The notes: a model not told the origin generated them from the letters alone. 64,000 nt of DNA from JALHST01 sp963798435 (GCA_963798435.1 CAWCTF010000008.1:186001-250000); one strand, 5' to 3'; positions 34,340 to 43,391 are shown, counted from the stretch's first letter. Numbers and translations are program-made.

Positions 34340-35155
34340 TTAATTTTTCTTTTCACAAATTATTCTAAATCCAATTGAAAATCCCCATAATTTAGGTTCA
34401 TGCGTTCTTCTAAAGGAAGATTTTGCATTCTCTGCCCCAAAATACCAACTGCCGCCACGTATTACTTTTTCTATTCCGTCTTTGGGGCCTTTCGGATTCG
34501 TAACACTTTCCTTTGTATACGGGGCATACCAGTCGCTTACCCATTCCCACACATTTCCATGCATATCATAAAGACCCCATTGATTTGGCAGAAAACTACC
34601 AACAGGTTCAGGACTTCCCCGATAAGTTCCTGATGGGGTATATTTTGATGGTTTTACAGCGTTGTAATTTGCTAGACTATCATAAATAAGAGCCCCACAT
34701 GAAAACGGTGTTTTTGTTCCTGCCCTACAAGCGTATTCCCACTCAGCTTCTGTAGGAAGACGAAATTGGTATTTAGTTGATAAATCATTCAATTTGTCAA
34801 GAAATACTTCAATATCAAAATACGAAATGCTTACGATGGGATACTCATGATTGAGGTTGCGAAATGGAGATGGCTTTTGAGGATGAAGCTCTTTGTACCC
34901 CATTATTCTTTGCCATTGCCCTTGAGTTACTTCCGTTTTTCCAAGCCAATAATCATATGTTATTTTAACTTCATGTAAGGTTTCCGAATCTTTTAAATTC
35001 TCATAGTCTCCCATAAGGAATTCCCCCTTTTTTATTTTAATAAACTCCATGCCCATAACGGGTTCCTTTAAAACAAATAAGGTTTCATTTTTACAACCTA
35101 GAAAGACAATAAGAAGTATTGCTACAAACAGCAATCTAGTTCCCTTTAATTTCAT
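34340..35155 (-). CDS. Formylglycine-generating-enzyme-like lipoprotein (SUMF1 fold)
   Basis: 271 residues with a lipoprotein signal (LLFVAILLIVFLGC). The SUMF1/FGE-sulfatase fold is evident: EFLMGDYENL, YWLGKTEVTQGQWQRIMGY, YQFRLPTEAEWEYACRAGT, WGLYDMHGNVWEWVSDWY and KVIRGGSWYFG. The region that carries the two copper-binding Cys of true FGEs (after RGGSW) has SWYFGAENAKSSFRRTHEP with no cysteine. It is therefore unlikely to make formylglycine and more likely belongs to the non-catalytic or differently acting members (GldJ/GldK-like envelope proteins are a distant possibility). It is surrounded by repeat-like elements. Confidence 0.86.
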   Translation of the reverse strand: MKLKGTRLLFVAILLIVFLGCKNETLFVLKEPVMGMEFIKIKKGEFLMGDYENLKDSETLHEVKITYDYWLGKTEVTQGQWQRIMGYKELHPQKPSPFRNLNHEYPIVSISYFDIEVFLDKLNDLSTKYQFRLPTEAEWEYACRAGTKTPFSCGALIYDSLANYNAVKPSKYTPSGTYRGSPEPVGSFLPNQWGLYDMHGNVWEWVSDWYAPYTKESVTNPKGPKDGIEKVIRGGSWYFGAENAKSSFRRTHEPKLWGFSIGFRIICEKKN

Positions 35156-35229
35156 TTTAGTTTTCTAACTGCGATTAGAATACATCTTCTTTTCATGTCA
35201 CAAAGCGGTTCAGCTATGATAAGTTGCGC

Positions 35230-35366
35230 GGTCTTGCACTCAATTTTGCAAGCCTGTCGAAGGCATGGCAGGCAGGTACACACTTAATTGGAAATTCCGC
35301 AAGGATTTCCAAAGTAGGCGAGAACAAGCAATAACTATTAGCCTTTGTTGGCGGTTCGTTGTTTTT
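35230..35366 (-). repeat. Palindrome-rich intergenic element (35.3 kb)
   Basis: On the minus strand the element opens right after the upstream gene with aaccgccaacaaaggct and contains tttggaaatccttgcgga then atttccaa, followed by an imperfect palindrome around cctgcctgccatgcc. The GGAAA..TCCGCA.GGATTTCC block recurs in the 36.4-kb element. Confidence 0.5.
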
Positions 35367-35957
35367 TTATATTTGTTTATTTCTTGTTTTAAGATTGTCG
35401 ATTTTATTCTTATGTAAAGTTAGTTTTAGCCTGATGTATTGTTGCAATAGATTTGGGTAGATGTTATAGAGAATATTTGTCAAAGAAATAATGAAAGCCC
35501 AATAAAAATGTTTATGTATCAAAGCGTAAATAATTATGGAGCTATAAAAAAGAAAAAGAATTAGGTGGAATTTTTCAAATATATAAGTTTGGGTAATGAG
35601 CCTAGAAATAGATGATTTTTTATTTGTTACAGCTTTGTATTCCGGGAACCTGTTTTTTATTAGTCTAATTATTATTACTCCGTTTTGAGCTACTGTATTA
35701 ATCCAAGGAACACCAAGTTTCTTATATATTTTTGTAGTATTTCCAATTTGAAATGCATCGATCACCGAATTTTTAAGAAAAACAGGTAGTGAGCTTATGG
35801 CAAGAAAAAAATAGATATACCTTGTGTCTATCAAGGTAAAACAAAAAATAACAATCGGTGTCAGATTTAAAATAGACCAAGTTAAGTTTGGTATCATATT
35901 GTACAATGCCAAAGTTCTCTTTAAACTACTTGAATTTTTTATACTTTCCCGAGTCAT
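35367..35957 (-). CDS. Four-helix membrane protein, possible CrtO-like acyltransferase
   Basis: A basic 196-residue inner-membrane protein. Helices: MIPNLTWSILNLTPIVIFCF, YIYFFLAISSLPVFLK, FEKFHLILFLFYSSIIIYAL, WAFIISLTNILYNIYPNLLQ. The segment PWINTVAQNGVIIIR and the ending YNIYPNLLQQYIRLKL resemble the NxYPxxLQRYNRxRL motif of glycosyl-diaponeurosporenoate acyltransferases (CrtO family), but the match is weak. Strongly AT-rich relative to the core genes, which fits an acquired gene. Flanked on both sides by palindrome-rich elements. Confidence 0.55.
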   Translation of the reverse strand: MTRESIKNSSSLKRTLALYNMIPNLTWSILNLTPIVIFCFTLIDTRYIYFFLAISSLPVFLKNSVIDAFQIGNTTKIYKKLGVPWINTVAQNGVIIIRLIKNRFPEYKAVTNKKSSISRLITQTYIFEKFHLILFLFYSSIIIYALIHKHFYWAFIISLTNILYNIYPNLLQQYIRLKLTLHKNKIDNLKTRNKQI

Positions 35958-36189
35958 TTTTTTAGTTACTTATTGCTTATACGGAATAGGTACTACGACT
36001 GCCAACACCCTGCTAAACGCAGGGGCATCCTTGGGTTTAAATGGTTGTATATCGAAGATACATATTTAAAGGAAAAAGGGGACGTTGCCTTCCCAGTATG
36101 GCGAAAATATGAATTTCCTCAAAAATAAAAGTGACATGAATTAATTGCTTTTAGTCCTAATAGCTTTAGGGATTGTGACATGTGTGCGG

Positions 36190-36475
36190 TCTACTCCGAA
36201 AGCACATGGCAGGTCGTTGAAGAGCCGAAACGCATTTTGATTTATCGTGGCGTTAGGTCAAATTACCCGTTGGTCGGGAACAACGAAGTTGTGTAGCAAC
36301 ATAAGTCAACTTCAGCTGAATTTGCCCCAGCGTTTATGTATATGAGCTGTGGCGTGTCTCGGCACGAACCTGTCCAGATAATAACTGGCTATGGAAAGTC
36401 CGCAGGATTTTCCAAGTGTGGACTGACCAATCCATAGCTTATATACGTCTTTGTTGTGGCACTTTTTTTTATTTA
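36190..36475 (-). repeat. Long palindrome-rich intergenic element (36.2-36.5 kb)
   Basis: On the minus strand it opens tgccacaacaaagacgtata, then has cttggaaaatcctgcgga with tttccatagcc, and later gttgctacacaacttcgttg and gacctaacgcc. It shares the TTGGAAA.TCCTGCGGA.TTTCC block with 35.3 kb and the CAACNNNGTATATAA opening with 27.7 kb. The remainder of the gap (35958-36189) has no gene. Confidence 0.5.
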
Positions 36476-36534
36476 TACAATTTCAGTTAGAATCCTAAAA
36501 CTAACTGATAAATTAGTTCCTATAATAACCAGTA

Positions 36535-36888
36535 CTACACTACCGAGAGGTTACTTGGAAAATATGATTTTGAGATGTAATCCGTTATTGGGGCTTCCAA
36601 ATCCAATTTGTTCGCATGTGCAAGTTTATTCATAGCCAGTCCGATAAAAGCTTTGGTATTTGAAGCTATATAAATTTTGGTAGAATCATCGAACGCTCTT
36701 TTTTCGTTCGCTTTTCCAAATGCATTTTCATAGACGATTTTATCTCCTTGGACGCCAACCATGCCTATACCTTTTAGGCTATATTTTTTTATTAATTCCT
36801 TGCTTAAAGAATCTATTTTTTGAAAGTTTTGAGCATGAGATAAGAAATTAAATGCAGATAAAAAAATGAAGAGTATTAATCGGTTCAT
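36535..36888 (-). pseudogene. Truncated serine hydrolase (beta-lactamase class C/penicillin-binding-like), N-terminal fragment
   Basis: 117 residues with a signal peptide (RLILFIFLSAFNFLSHAQ) and the family's first conserved region: GIGMVGVQGDKIVYENAFG and YIASNTKAFIGLAMNKL, where SNTK is the SxxK catalytic motif. Complete members have 350 or more residues with a YxN and an HxG motif, both missing here. The frame stops at 36535 and the palindrome-rich element begins about 60 nt later, so the gene appears cut by a rearrangement. Confidence 0.7.
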
Positions 36889-37430
36889 CCTATTGAATTG
36901 TTTTTATAGGACGAACCAAAACAAATTCAGGTTACAATTTTGATCATTATTAGCATTCTCCTTAACCACAACAGTACAACTATTAGGTAAGATGCATGAA
37001 TTTAGTTTAGGGGCGCCAAATCAAATCAACAATAGTATCTGCGTACAAGTATGAATAATCTATTTTAATATTAAGGATCTAAAATTTTTATTGAAGAAGG
37101 AGAGTCCTAAAAAACCGCCATTTAAAGACGCAGAACCTAAGGAAAAATATAATTTATAAATCGTTCGTTTAGTGGCGCCAATTGACTCTATGTTTGTAAA
37201 AATGCATGTTCAACCTATGAACGCTGGTCATGGTCGTCATAGTAGTAAATCTGTGTTTAAGAAACTTAAATTGATTTATTGAAATCCCATAAAAACAAAT
37301 ACCCTTCTCACACAAGCTTTTGAACCATTCAAGTTGACCACTGGGGCAGCGGTTACTCCTTAAACGTCCTACTTCAATATGGAGAATAGATTCAATTTTA
37401 ATTTTTGGTGACAGTGCTTTTGATTCCGTC
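36889..37430. other. Intergenic gap, nothing recognised
   Basis: About 540 nt, AT-rich, without a credible reading frame or hairpin. The two short segments around 'ggcgcca' (37013-37019 and 37174-37180) are the only repeated motif I noticed. Confidence 0.4.
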
Positions 37431-38021
37431 CTAAAAATTCAATTTATAGAAAGCCCCGATCTGTATTACCCGGTTTAGCTGGTTTTTCTCATTGCCACTG
37501 CCATATTCGCCATCATCGTTGAAATCTAGATCGATCAATCCTTGTTTGTAGCGCATTTCAAGGGCAAGGCCGAAATCGAATTCGTATCCTATTCCTCCAA
37601 ATAGGGCAATATCGATTGGCGTTATTTTAAAATTATCGCCATTCTGGTTCACTATATTGATGAAATTGTCATCGAAATTGAAATCCAGACTGGGGCCCAA
37701 AATAAAATGGAAACCCTGTCCCTTGGTAAATATCTTATTGGCCACACTTATTGACAAATAGTTAATATCGACGTCATCAAGACCCGTAGTTTCAGATTTA
37801 CCACCCTGTTTCGAATAGGTAATCTCCGGCTGTAGGGCATAGGTTTCATTAAATTGAATAGGCAGTGCTACGCCGGCGTAAAGTCCGGACATCGTGTGCA
37901 GGTTGGAGTTCAAGATCTTTGCGTTGTTCACTCCCATCCTAAGGGCCATTTTTGTCCTGCCTTGGGCGAACGCGAATGTGGACGAAGCAATCAAAGCGAT
38001 GATAATCGGTAATTTTTTCAT
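37431..38021 (-). CDS. Porin family outer-membrane beta-barrel protein (PorT-like)
   Basis: About 196 residues from ATG 38021 (MKKLPIIIALIASSTFAFAQ, a signal peptide). Alternating amphipathic strands follow (MALRMGVNNAKI, SGLYAGVALPIQFNETYALQ, PEITYSKQGGKS, ending VIQIGAFYKLNF with the terminal Phe of outer-membrane barrels). It belongs to the small outer-membrane beta-barrel (PorT) group common in Bacteroidota. Function unknown. It is divergent from the Crp/Fnr gene. Confidence 0.82.
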   Translation of the reverse strand: MKKLPIIIALIASSTFAFAQGRTKMALRMGVNNAKILNSNLHTMSGLYAGVALPIQFNETYALQPEITYSKQGGKSETTGLDDVDINYLSISVANKIFTKGQGFHFILGPSLDFNFDDNFINIVNQNGDNFKITPIDIALFGGIGYEFDFGLALEMRYKQGLIDLDFNDDGEYGSGNEKNQLNRVIQIGAFYKLNF

Positions 38022-38369
38022 GTCAACAAGGATTTTATTCAACTCTTTATTTTCATAAAAAACGAAAAGCCAAAAAGATTATTGCCCATTTAAAATTAAG
38101 TTAGGGCGGGTCGCAATGTGCATTATGAATTGGTCGTTTTTATACTTATGAAACGGCCGATCAACAGGCTATGTGTGTAGATTAATTGAAGTTTATCCTT
38201 CATGCTGATAACCAGGATGCTCATTTATATAAAATTTAAATCCCTTTCACTATTCTTAGACGATGTCAAATATTCCTTTTGTATTTTTGAAGCAGTACAT
38301 CCGGATATGATTCGAATTCTTTGCATATAGTGTTTTATGGCAGCTCTTTTACCGTCAAATCTTTTCAAA
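38022..38369. other. Divergent promoter region between porin and Crp/Fnr genes
   Basis: About 350 nt without a gene. No exact TAnnTTTG/TTTG pair was found for either gene. Confidence 0.4.
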
Positions 38370-38933
38370 ATGGATATCATCGACACTTGTCACGAACTCA
38401 GTCCTTTTTCAAAAAAATCTAGCGAGGAGTTACGAAAAATCATTGTCCAAAAAGAGCATCCCAAGGGGGCCCATTTGCTAAGGCTCGGGGAAATTGATCG
38501 CTATTTTCATTTTATTCAGGAAGGATCGGCCCGGGTATATTATTATCGGGCCGGAGAGGACATTACTGATTATTTTGCCTTGGACGGACAGTTTATTGGA
38601 GGTTTGGAAAGTCTGTTTGAGCAGAAACGTACCCACAAGGCCATCGAACTTACCGAAGCTTCCCAGGTACAATCGTTCGATTATAGTAAATTTGAAAAAC
38701 TTTGCGAACGACATCACGACATCGAGCGTTTGGGAAGAAAATTGGTCACTTACTTGTTTATAATGGCCCAGGAAGTGGTCGAGGACCTTCGTTTTTTGTC
38801 AGCCGCCGAACGGTATGAGCAGGTCGAAAAAAGGCATCCGGGGATCTCTAACCGAGTGCCGCTTAAACATATCGCCAGTTATCTTAGTATCTCGACCGTT
38901 AGCTTAAGCCGCATTCGTGCGGGTAAACAATAA
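38370..38933 (+). CDS. Crp/Fnr family transcriptional regulator
   Basis: About 187 residues from ATG 38370 (MDIIDTCHELSPFSKKSSEE). Cyclic-nucleotide-binding-like beta-roll (HLLRLGEIDRYFHFIQEGSA, GEDITDYFALDGQFIGGLES), a long dimerisation helix, and a short HTH (VPLKHIASYLSISTVSLSRI). No cysteine cluster for an Fe-S centre is present, so it is a Bacteroidota-type CRP-fold regulator with unknown effector. An in-frame ATG at 38337 adds 11 residues. The downstream genes share the palindrome TAACATATGTAAA and are candidate targets. Confidence 0.88.
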   Translation: MDIIDTCHELSPFSKKSSEELRKIIVQKEHPKGAHLLRLGEIDRYFHFIQEGSARVYYYRAGEDITDYFALDGQFIGGLESLFEQKRTHKAIELTEASQVQSFDYSKFEKLCERHHDIERLGRKLVTYLFIMAQEVVEDLRFLSAAERYEQVEKRHPGISNRVPLKHIASYLSISTVSLSRIRAGKQ

Positions 38934-38970
38934 GCTTTTATTTTTTTCGATCTACATCCTCCACTTTTTT

Positions 38971-38983
38971 TAACATATGTAAA
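38971..38983 (+). promoter_or_regulatory. Candidate Crp/Fnr operator upstream of the AhpD-like gene
   Basis: TAACATATGTAAA with palindromic core ACATATGT. The identical 13-mer occurs at 39696-39708 before the next gene. A possible -7 box TAGTTTTG lies at 39053-39060, about 80 nt downstream. Confidence 0.45.
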
Positions 38984-39149
38984 GACGAAAAACAAGAACA
39001 GTGTCGAAATTTGTTCCAAATAAATAGTTTAACTAGTGGAACGATTAACCTGTAGTTTTGTCTTATAATCCCATTTTAGAAGACTATATGGGCTATAATT
39101 TTGATAAAAATAAGAACACCTAAAAGTTTAACGATTCTAATCAAAGATC

Positions 39150-39614
39150 ATGGAAAGAATTTCTTTTAAAGACGCGCCCCAAGGTATGGCGCAGGTTTTA
39201 ACCAATGTAGAAAAATATATCGACAAAAGCGGACTTGACAAGAAGCTCCTCGAATTAGTGCGTTTCAGGGTATCACAGATAAATAGTTGTGCCTATTGTC
39301 TTGACATGCATTTTAAGGAAGCCGTATATCTGGGTGAAACGGAAAAGCGTCTTTACTCGGTATCTGCATGGCGAGAAACTCCTTTTTATTCCGATATGGA
39401 ACGGGCTGTACTTGCCTTCGCCGAAGTTTTAACAAGACTTCCCGAAGAGGAAAACAGTGATCACATACACGATGAACTGTTACAGTACTTTTCCAAGGCG
39501 GAAATTGGTTATCTCACACTGTGCATCGCGCAAATCAATACCTGGAACAGGGTAGTAAGATCTTTCGGCCCTGTGCCCGGGAATTATCAAGTTAGGAAAT
39601 CAGAAATGGCATAG
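39150..39614 (+). CDS. Carboxymuconolactone decarboxylase/AhpD family protein
   Basis: 154 residues, all-helical. The signature CAYCLDMH (CxxC plus the proton-relay His) follows the helix KLLELVRFRVSQINS; EKRLYSVSAWRETPFYSDME and IAQINTWNRVVRSFG complete the AhpD fold. Such proteins act as alkylhydroperoxidases or resemble carboxymuconolactone decarboxylases. It is between the Crp/Fnr gene and the FAD monooxygenase gene, in the same direction, and shares an upstream palindrome with the latter. Confidence 0.9.
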   Translation: MERISFKDAPQGMAQVLTNVEKYIDKSGLDKKLLELVRFRVSQINSCAYCLDMHFKEAVYLGETEKRLYSVSAWRETPFYSDMERAVLAFAEVLTRLPEEENSDHIHDELLQYFSKAEIGYLTLCIAQINTWNRVVRSFGPVPGNYQVRKSEMA

Positions 39615-39695
39615 TGGGCAGGTGTTGCGTTACGTATGCCTTGAAGATTTTAGTCAGTGTAGTCGGGACTTCCTTAGATATGAAGACATAAAAAT

Positions 39696-39738
39696 TAACA
39701 TATGTAAATAGACATGGCCGACCCGCATGATACCTTTG
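39696..39738 (+). promoter_or_regulatory. Candidate Crp/Fnr operator and -7 box of the FAD monooxygenase gene
   Basis: TAACATATGTAAA (39696-39708) precedes a -7 box TACCTTTG (39731-39738) that has no TTTG at -33. A transcription start near 39743 would put the palindrome centre at about -41, the place of a class II activator. This is inference from spacing. Confidence 0.5.
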
Positions 39739-39766
39739 TCATACGAACATATAAAACTAGGAAATC

Positions 39767-40984
39767 ATGAAAATTGCGATTAACGGCGCGGGCATAGCAG
39801 GCACGACTTTGGCATATTGGCTGCATCGGTTCGGACATGAGCCGGTTTTGATTGAACAAGCCTCGGAGCCACGTAAAGGGGGTTATCTGATTGATTTCTG
39901 GGGCATTGGATACGATATAGCCGAGAAAATGGGCTTGTTGTCCGAACTTAAAAATCGGGCATACCATATAGAGGAAATCGATTGGGTAAACGATCAAGGG
40001 AAATCCCAGTCCAGTTTTGATGTGGACATATTCAGAGGCTTGGCCAAAAATCGGTATATAAGTATAGAAAGGTCGCAATTGGCCGACGCCATTTATGGCC
40101 TAATAAAGGACGAGGTAGAAATTATTTTTGGGGATTCCATTTCTGAGATAGAAGAAAAGGAAAGTCAGCTACATGTAATTTTCGAAACGGCCACATCACA
40201 AGATTTTGACTTGGTTATTGGTGCCGATGGCCTTCATTCCAGGGTAAGGGAACTGGCTTTTGGGCCTCTTCAAAAGTTTGAAAATGACCTTGGCCTGCGA
40301 ATAGCTGCTATAGAATTGGACGGCTACCATCCAAGGGACGAGAACCGGGTTATTGGTCGTACAAAACCAGGTCGGCTGATATTTAGGGTTGCAAAGCGAA
40401 ATGAAAAAACCCTCTTCCTTTTAGGGTTTAGTGAAAAACTTGAAAATGGAAAATTCCCCAAAAGTGTTGGGGCCCGTAAAGCCTTGTTGAAGGAAGTCTA
40501 TAGCGATTTTGGCTGGGAAGCTCCCAAGATCCTTGAGGGAATTGACCTACTTGACGATATTTATTACGACAAGGTGAGCCAAATCAAAATGGGAAGTTGG
40601 GCAAGAGGCCGAATAGCGCTCATTGGTGATGCCGCAGCTGCCGTTTCCTTGCTTGCCGGTGAAGGTTCCGGACTTGCAATGGCCGAGGCCTATGTGTTGG
40701 CTGGTGAGTTGTCGCGGTCAGCAAATAATCACCATGCGGCATTTATTGGTTATGAAGATTGCTTAAAAAAGTTTGTTGAAGGGAAACAACATTCCGCCCT
40801 GAATGCCGCCGCTACATTTGTGCCTAAGACTACATTTGAAATAGGGCTTCGCAATTTCTTCCTAAAAGTGTTACCAGGTTCTTTGGTTGCCAAATTGGGG
40901 CTGGGGGATCTTATCGATGATATAGACTTGCCTAACTATGAAAAGGACTTGACGGTTATAGATCCCATTGCCAATGTCTTTTGA
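39767..40984 (+). CDS. FAD-dependent monooxygenase (PHBH/TetX-like)
   Basis: 405 residues. The Rossmann FAD motif INGAGIAGTTLAYWLHRFG is at the N-terminus, the DG motif VIGADGLHSRVRELAF near residue 150, and the ribityl-binding GD motif LIGDAAAAVSLLAGEGSGLA near 285. This is the group A flavin hydroxylase family that includes TetX and aromatic hydroxylases. No membrane part, no fused domain. Substrate not predictable. It sits 150 nt after the AhpD-like gene and has its own candidate operator and -7 box. Confidence 0.9.
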   Translation: MKIAINGAGIAGTTLAYWLHRFGHEPVLIEQASEPRKGGYLIDFWGIGYDIAEKMGLLSELKNRAYHIEEIDWVNDQGKSQSSFDVDIFRGLAKNRYISIERSQLADAIYGLIKDEVEIIFGDSISEIEEKESQLHVIFETATSQDFDLVIGADGLHSRVRELAFGPLQKFENDLGLRIAAIELDGYHPRDENRVIGRTKPGRLIFRVAKRNEKTLFLLGFSEKLENGKFPKSVGARKALLKEVYSDFGWEAPKILEGIDLLDDIYYDKVSQIKMGSWARGRIALIGDAAAAVSLLAGEGSGLAMAEAYVLAGELSRSANNHHAAFIGYEDCLKKFVEGKQHSALNAAATFVPKTTFEIGLRNFFLKVLPGSLVAKLGLGDLIDDIDLPNYEKDLTVIDPIANVF

Positions 40985-41100
40985 TTTCTCCTAAAACAAC
41001 AGATTTTAAAACTAAGATTTTGTCGAAAGTAAAATTATGCAGTTGTCGTATATTTCGTGGTTTATCCTAGAAAGCAATATGTCTTCATATTATTAGTTAA

Positions 41101-41292
41101 ATGCGAGTTAAGCGATCGATCTGGGATTATGCAAGGTGCATTTCTGCCAATTTTTCGAAGTCAGATGATGGGGCTATTATTTTTGGTCATGTCACAAGGG
41201 AAAGCGATGTAGCCAATATCAACCACTTAGTAACGAATCCTGAGAATGCCAAGAGCGTTTTTGAAACGTATGTCGAAACAATAAAGTTCTAG
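41101..41292 (+). CDS. Short hypothetical protein (63 aa)
   Basis: Starts MRVKRSIWDYARCISANFSK and ends VFETYVETIKF. Codon use resembles real genes and the ATG is preceded by an AT-rich leader, but no family is recognised. It could also be the surviving tail of a longer gene. It precedes the membrane methyltransferase-like gene by 45 nt. Confidence 0.4.
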   Translation: MRVKRSIWDYARCISANFSKSDDGAIIFGHVTRESDVANINHLVTNPENAKSVFETYVETIKF

Positions 41293-41337
41293 CATCTGGT
41301 AGCGTTTGCCATTGAATCGATAAATTTTAAAATCTTT

Positions 41338-42030
41338 ATGATGGAATTATATGGGAAAATGTCTAAAAGCATTCCGCAAAAAATCACCATTGTAGTTATA
41401 GAACTACTACTTCTATACATGTCTTACTGGATTTTGTTCCGGCGTGGAGGCGGTTTTTTGCTGGAGAAAATTGGTATCGTAACCACCATGGGGAACTCTG
41501 CCGTCAGAAGTATCACTTTTATTTTTTCTCTCATTGTCTTTTTTAGGATGACTTTTATGATGTTTTATCTTTTGAAAAGAAAGATTCCTTGGGAAGAGTC
41601 CATAAGTGTGCCAATGGCTTTTGCGCTGTATTATATTGGGTTTTCCTTATTGGCATATAACCGTACCACTCCCATTGAGATGTCGGATTATGTTGCTATT
41701 GCCATTTTTCTACTGGGTTCATTTCTAAATACTTTTTCAGAGCTCCAAAGGCATTTCTGGAAAAAACACCCTGAAAATCAAGGCAAATTGTATACCGGCA
41801 ATTTATTTAGCTATTCCATGCATATCAATTATTTTGGAGACCTGTTGTGGGTAAGCGCGTATGCAATCGTAACACGAAATCTTTATGCTGCTCCTATACC
41901 GATATTTCTTTTTTGTTTTTTCGCATGCTACAATATTCCTAAACTAGATGCTTATTTAGCAGAGAAGTATAAAGAACAATTTGTTGTCTACCGTAAAAAA
42001 ACTAAAAAGTTTATTCCCTTTGTTTATTAA
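41338..42030 (+). CDS. Integral membrane protein of the isoprenylcysteine methyltransferase / DUF1295 type
   Basis: 230 residues with five to six membrane helices (IVVIELLLLYMSYWILF, ITFIFSLIVFFRMTFMMFYL, VPMAFALYYIGFSLLAY and others). The C-terminal block GNLFSYSMHINYFGDLLWVSAYA, followed by YLAEKYKEQFVVYRKKTKKFI, is the conserved SAM/lipid-binding end of the ICMT/steroid reductase-like superfamily. It may methylate or reduce a membrane lipid; the exact reaction is unknown. Confidence 0.7.
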   Translation: MMELYGKMSKSIPQKITIVVIELLLLYMSYWILFRRGGGFLLEKIGIVTTMGNSAVRSITFIFSLIVFFRMTFMMFYLLKRKIPWEESISVPMAFALYYIGFSLLAYNRTTPIEMSDYVAIAIFLLGSFLNTFSELQRHFWKKHPENQGKLYTGNLFSYSMHINYFGDLLWVSAYAIVTRNLYAAPIPIFLFCFFACYNIPKLDAYLAEKYKEQFVVYRKKTKKFIPFVY

Positions 42031-42150
42031 AAGTATTCTCTATACCCAAAAATTTATGAAGATCCTTAAGGTTCAATGGGGAACTAATTGAATCAGTACT
42101 TATTCTATGAAAGGGATAATCCAAAAATTGAAATTTAAAATAGTTAAAAA

Positions 42151-42726
42151 ATGACTCAATACAGGAAAATAGCAAGACCGGAAAAAAGTGAATATCCGGT
42201 TTATTCACAACATTATTTTGATTTAATAAAAACCGACAATGACATTCTAAACGAACTACACATTAATTTTTTTAAACTCAAAGAACTTATTTATGCTGCC
42301 CCTGAAGAAAAATTAGCCTATCGCTATGATAGAAATAAATGGACTATCAAGGAAATACTGGTTCATCTCATTGATGATGAAAGGATTTTCGCATATAAGG
42401 CCTTGCGATACGCAAGAAATGATAGTACTCCCCCGCATGGTTTTGAGGAAAATGATTATGCTGTATATTCCGAGGCCAATGGGCGCAGTCTTTATACAAT
42501 ATTTGAGGAATACTGGAGTGTGCGTCTTTCCACCATATTATTGTTTCAAAACTTGCCTGAAGAAGCATTTATGAGAAGAGGAAGCACTATTGACATTGAT
42601 GGAAAAATCAAGAATGAAAGAACAGTTAGAGCCTTAGCCTACCATATTGCTGGCCACGAATTAAGACATATTAAAATAATCAAAGAACGCTACCTAGATA
42701 TGTCAACCGAAGAGGGTATTATTTAA
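42151..42726 (+). CDS. DinB family protein
   Basis: 191 residues, a metal-binding four-helix bundle. The three expected histidines are visible: HLIDDERIFAYKALRYARND, then HIAGHELRHIKIIKERYL. The opening (YFDLIKTDNDILNELHINFF, KWTIKEILVHL) is typical of DinB/YfiT-like thiol S-transferase-fold proteins. Function in this organism unknown. Confidence 0.88.
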   Translation: MTQYRKIARPEKSEYPVYSQHYFDLIKTDNDILNELHINFFKLKELIYAAPEEKLAYRYDRNKWTIKEILVHLIDDERIFAYKALRYARNDSTPPHGFEENDYAVYSEANGRSLYTIFEEYWSVRLSTILLFQNLPEEAFMRRGSTIDIDGKIKNERTVRALAYHIAGHELRHIKIIKERYLDMSTEEGII

Positions 42727-42893
42727 GATATCCTTTTGAAAGGTAACTAAGACTAATTTAATAAATAAAAATTTGTGCCCCCGGCCAAATTTCTCATTGA
42801 GATCCCTTCTTGAAGCGGAAGTGCTTTGACGATTGACTCTACTCTAGGAGAATTTTAACTTTTTTGTCTCCATACTTTTTGCTCTTACCGCAG

Positions 42894-43376
42894 TTAAGGC
42901 TTGTCCCTTCCGATAAACCGTTCTTTTCCAAGGAGAAAGTTTATCGTCTTGGCTACGTTCTTTTCGATGTTTTTTTCGGTTTTTAGGAAGGAAATATATT
43001 TAAGGATTTCCTTCTGTCTGGAAGCGGGTAACCTATCGAACACCTTTTTGGCCTCGGGGTTTTCCTTAAGTGCTTTTGACAATTTGGGATGGGGTTCGAC
43101 CGTTCTCTCGGATGGGTCGAACGCCACGATAATCTCCAAGTTTTCACCAATCCGATTTGGGGAGTTTTTCAGCGTCATCGTGTTTATGTACAACCTCCAT
43201 TACCCCCGATATTTGAAGAGGGTCTGTACGTACTTTTTGCCGTTTACGGCTCCGCGTATCGGTATCGGGCCTTTATCCTTTCCCGAGTGCCTGAACAGTT
43301 CGTCCAGGATTTTGTCAGGAACAAATACAAAAGGATTGATTCCGATTATTTCCAATTCTGCCTTGAACTTGTTCAA
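42894..43376 (-). pseudogene. YdeI/OmpD-associated family protein with an in-frame stop
   Basis: Downstream part: MTLKNSPNRIGENLEIIVAF, then LSKALKENPEAKKVFDRLPA and SRQKEILKYISFLKTEKNIE, the YdeI/OmpD-associated C-terminal domain. Upstream in the same frame is the DUF1905 domain (FKAELEIIGINPFVFVP, GAVNGKKYVQTLFKYRG). They are separated by a single TAA at 43200-43202 where GEW is expected, so a Glu codon GAA became TAA. The start is a TTG at 43376 (LNKFKAELE); no ATG is available. Family certain, function lost unless the stop is suppressed. Confidence 0.78.
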
Positions 43377-43391
43377 TGCTGATATTCTTTG

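Noticed and set aside
35230..36475. Integron attC sites
   Set aside because: A single RYYYAAC-type core (acctaac) was seen, but I found no matching inverse core at the other end; I keep only the neutral description of palindrome-rich repeats.
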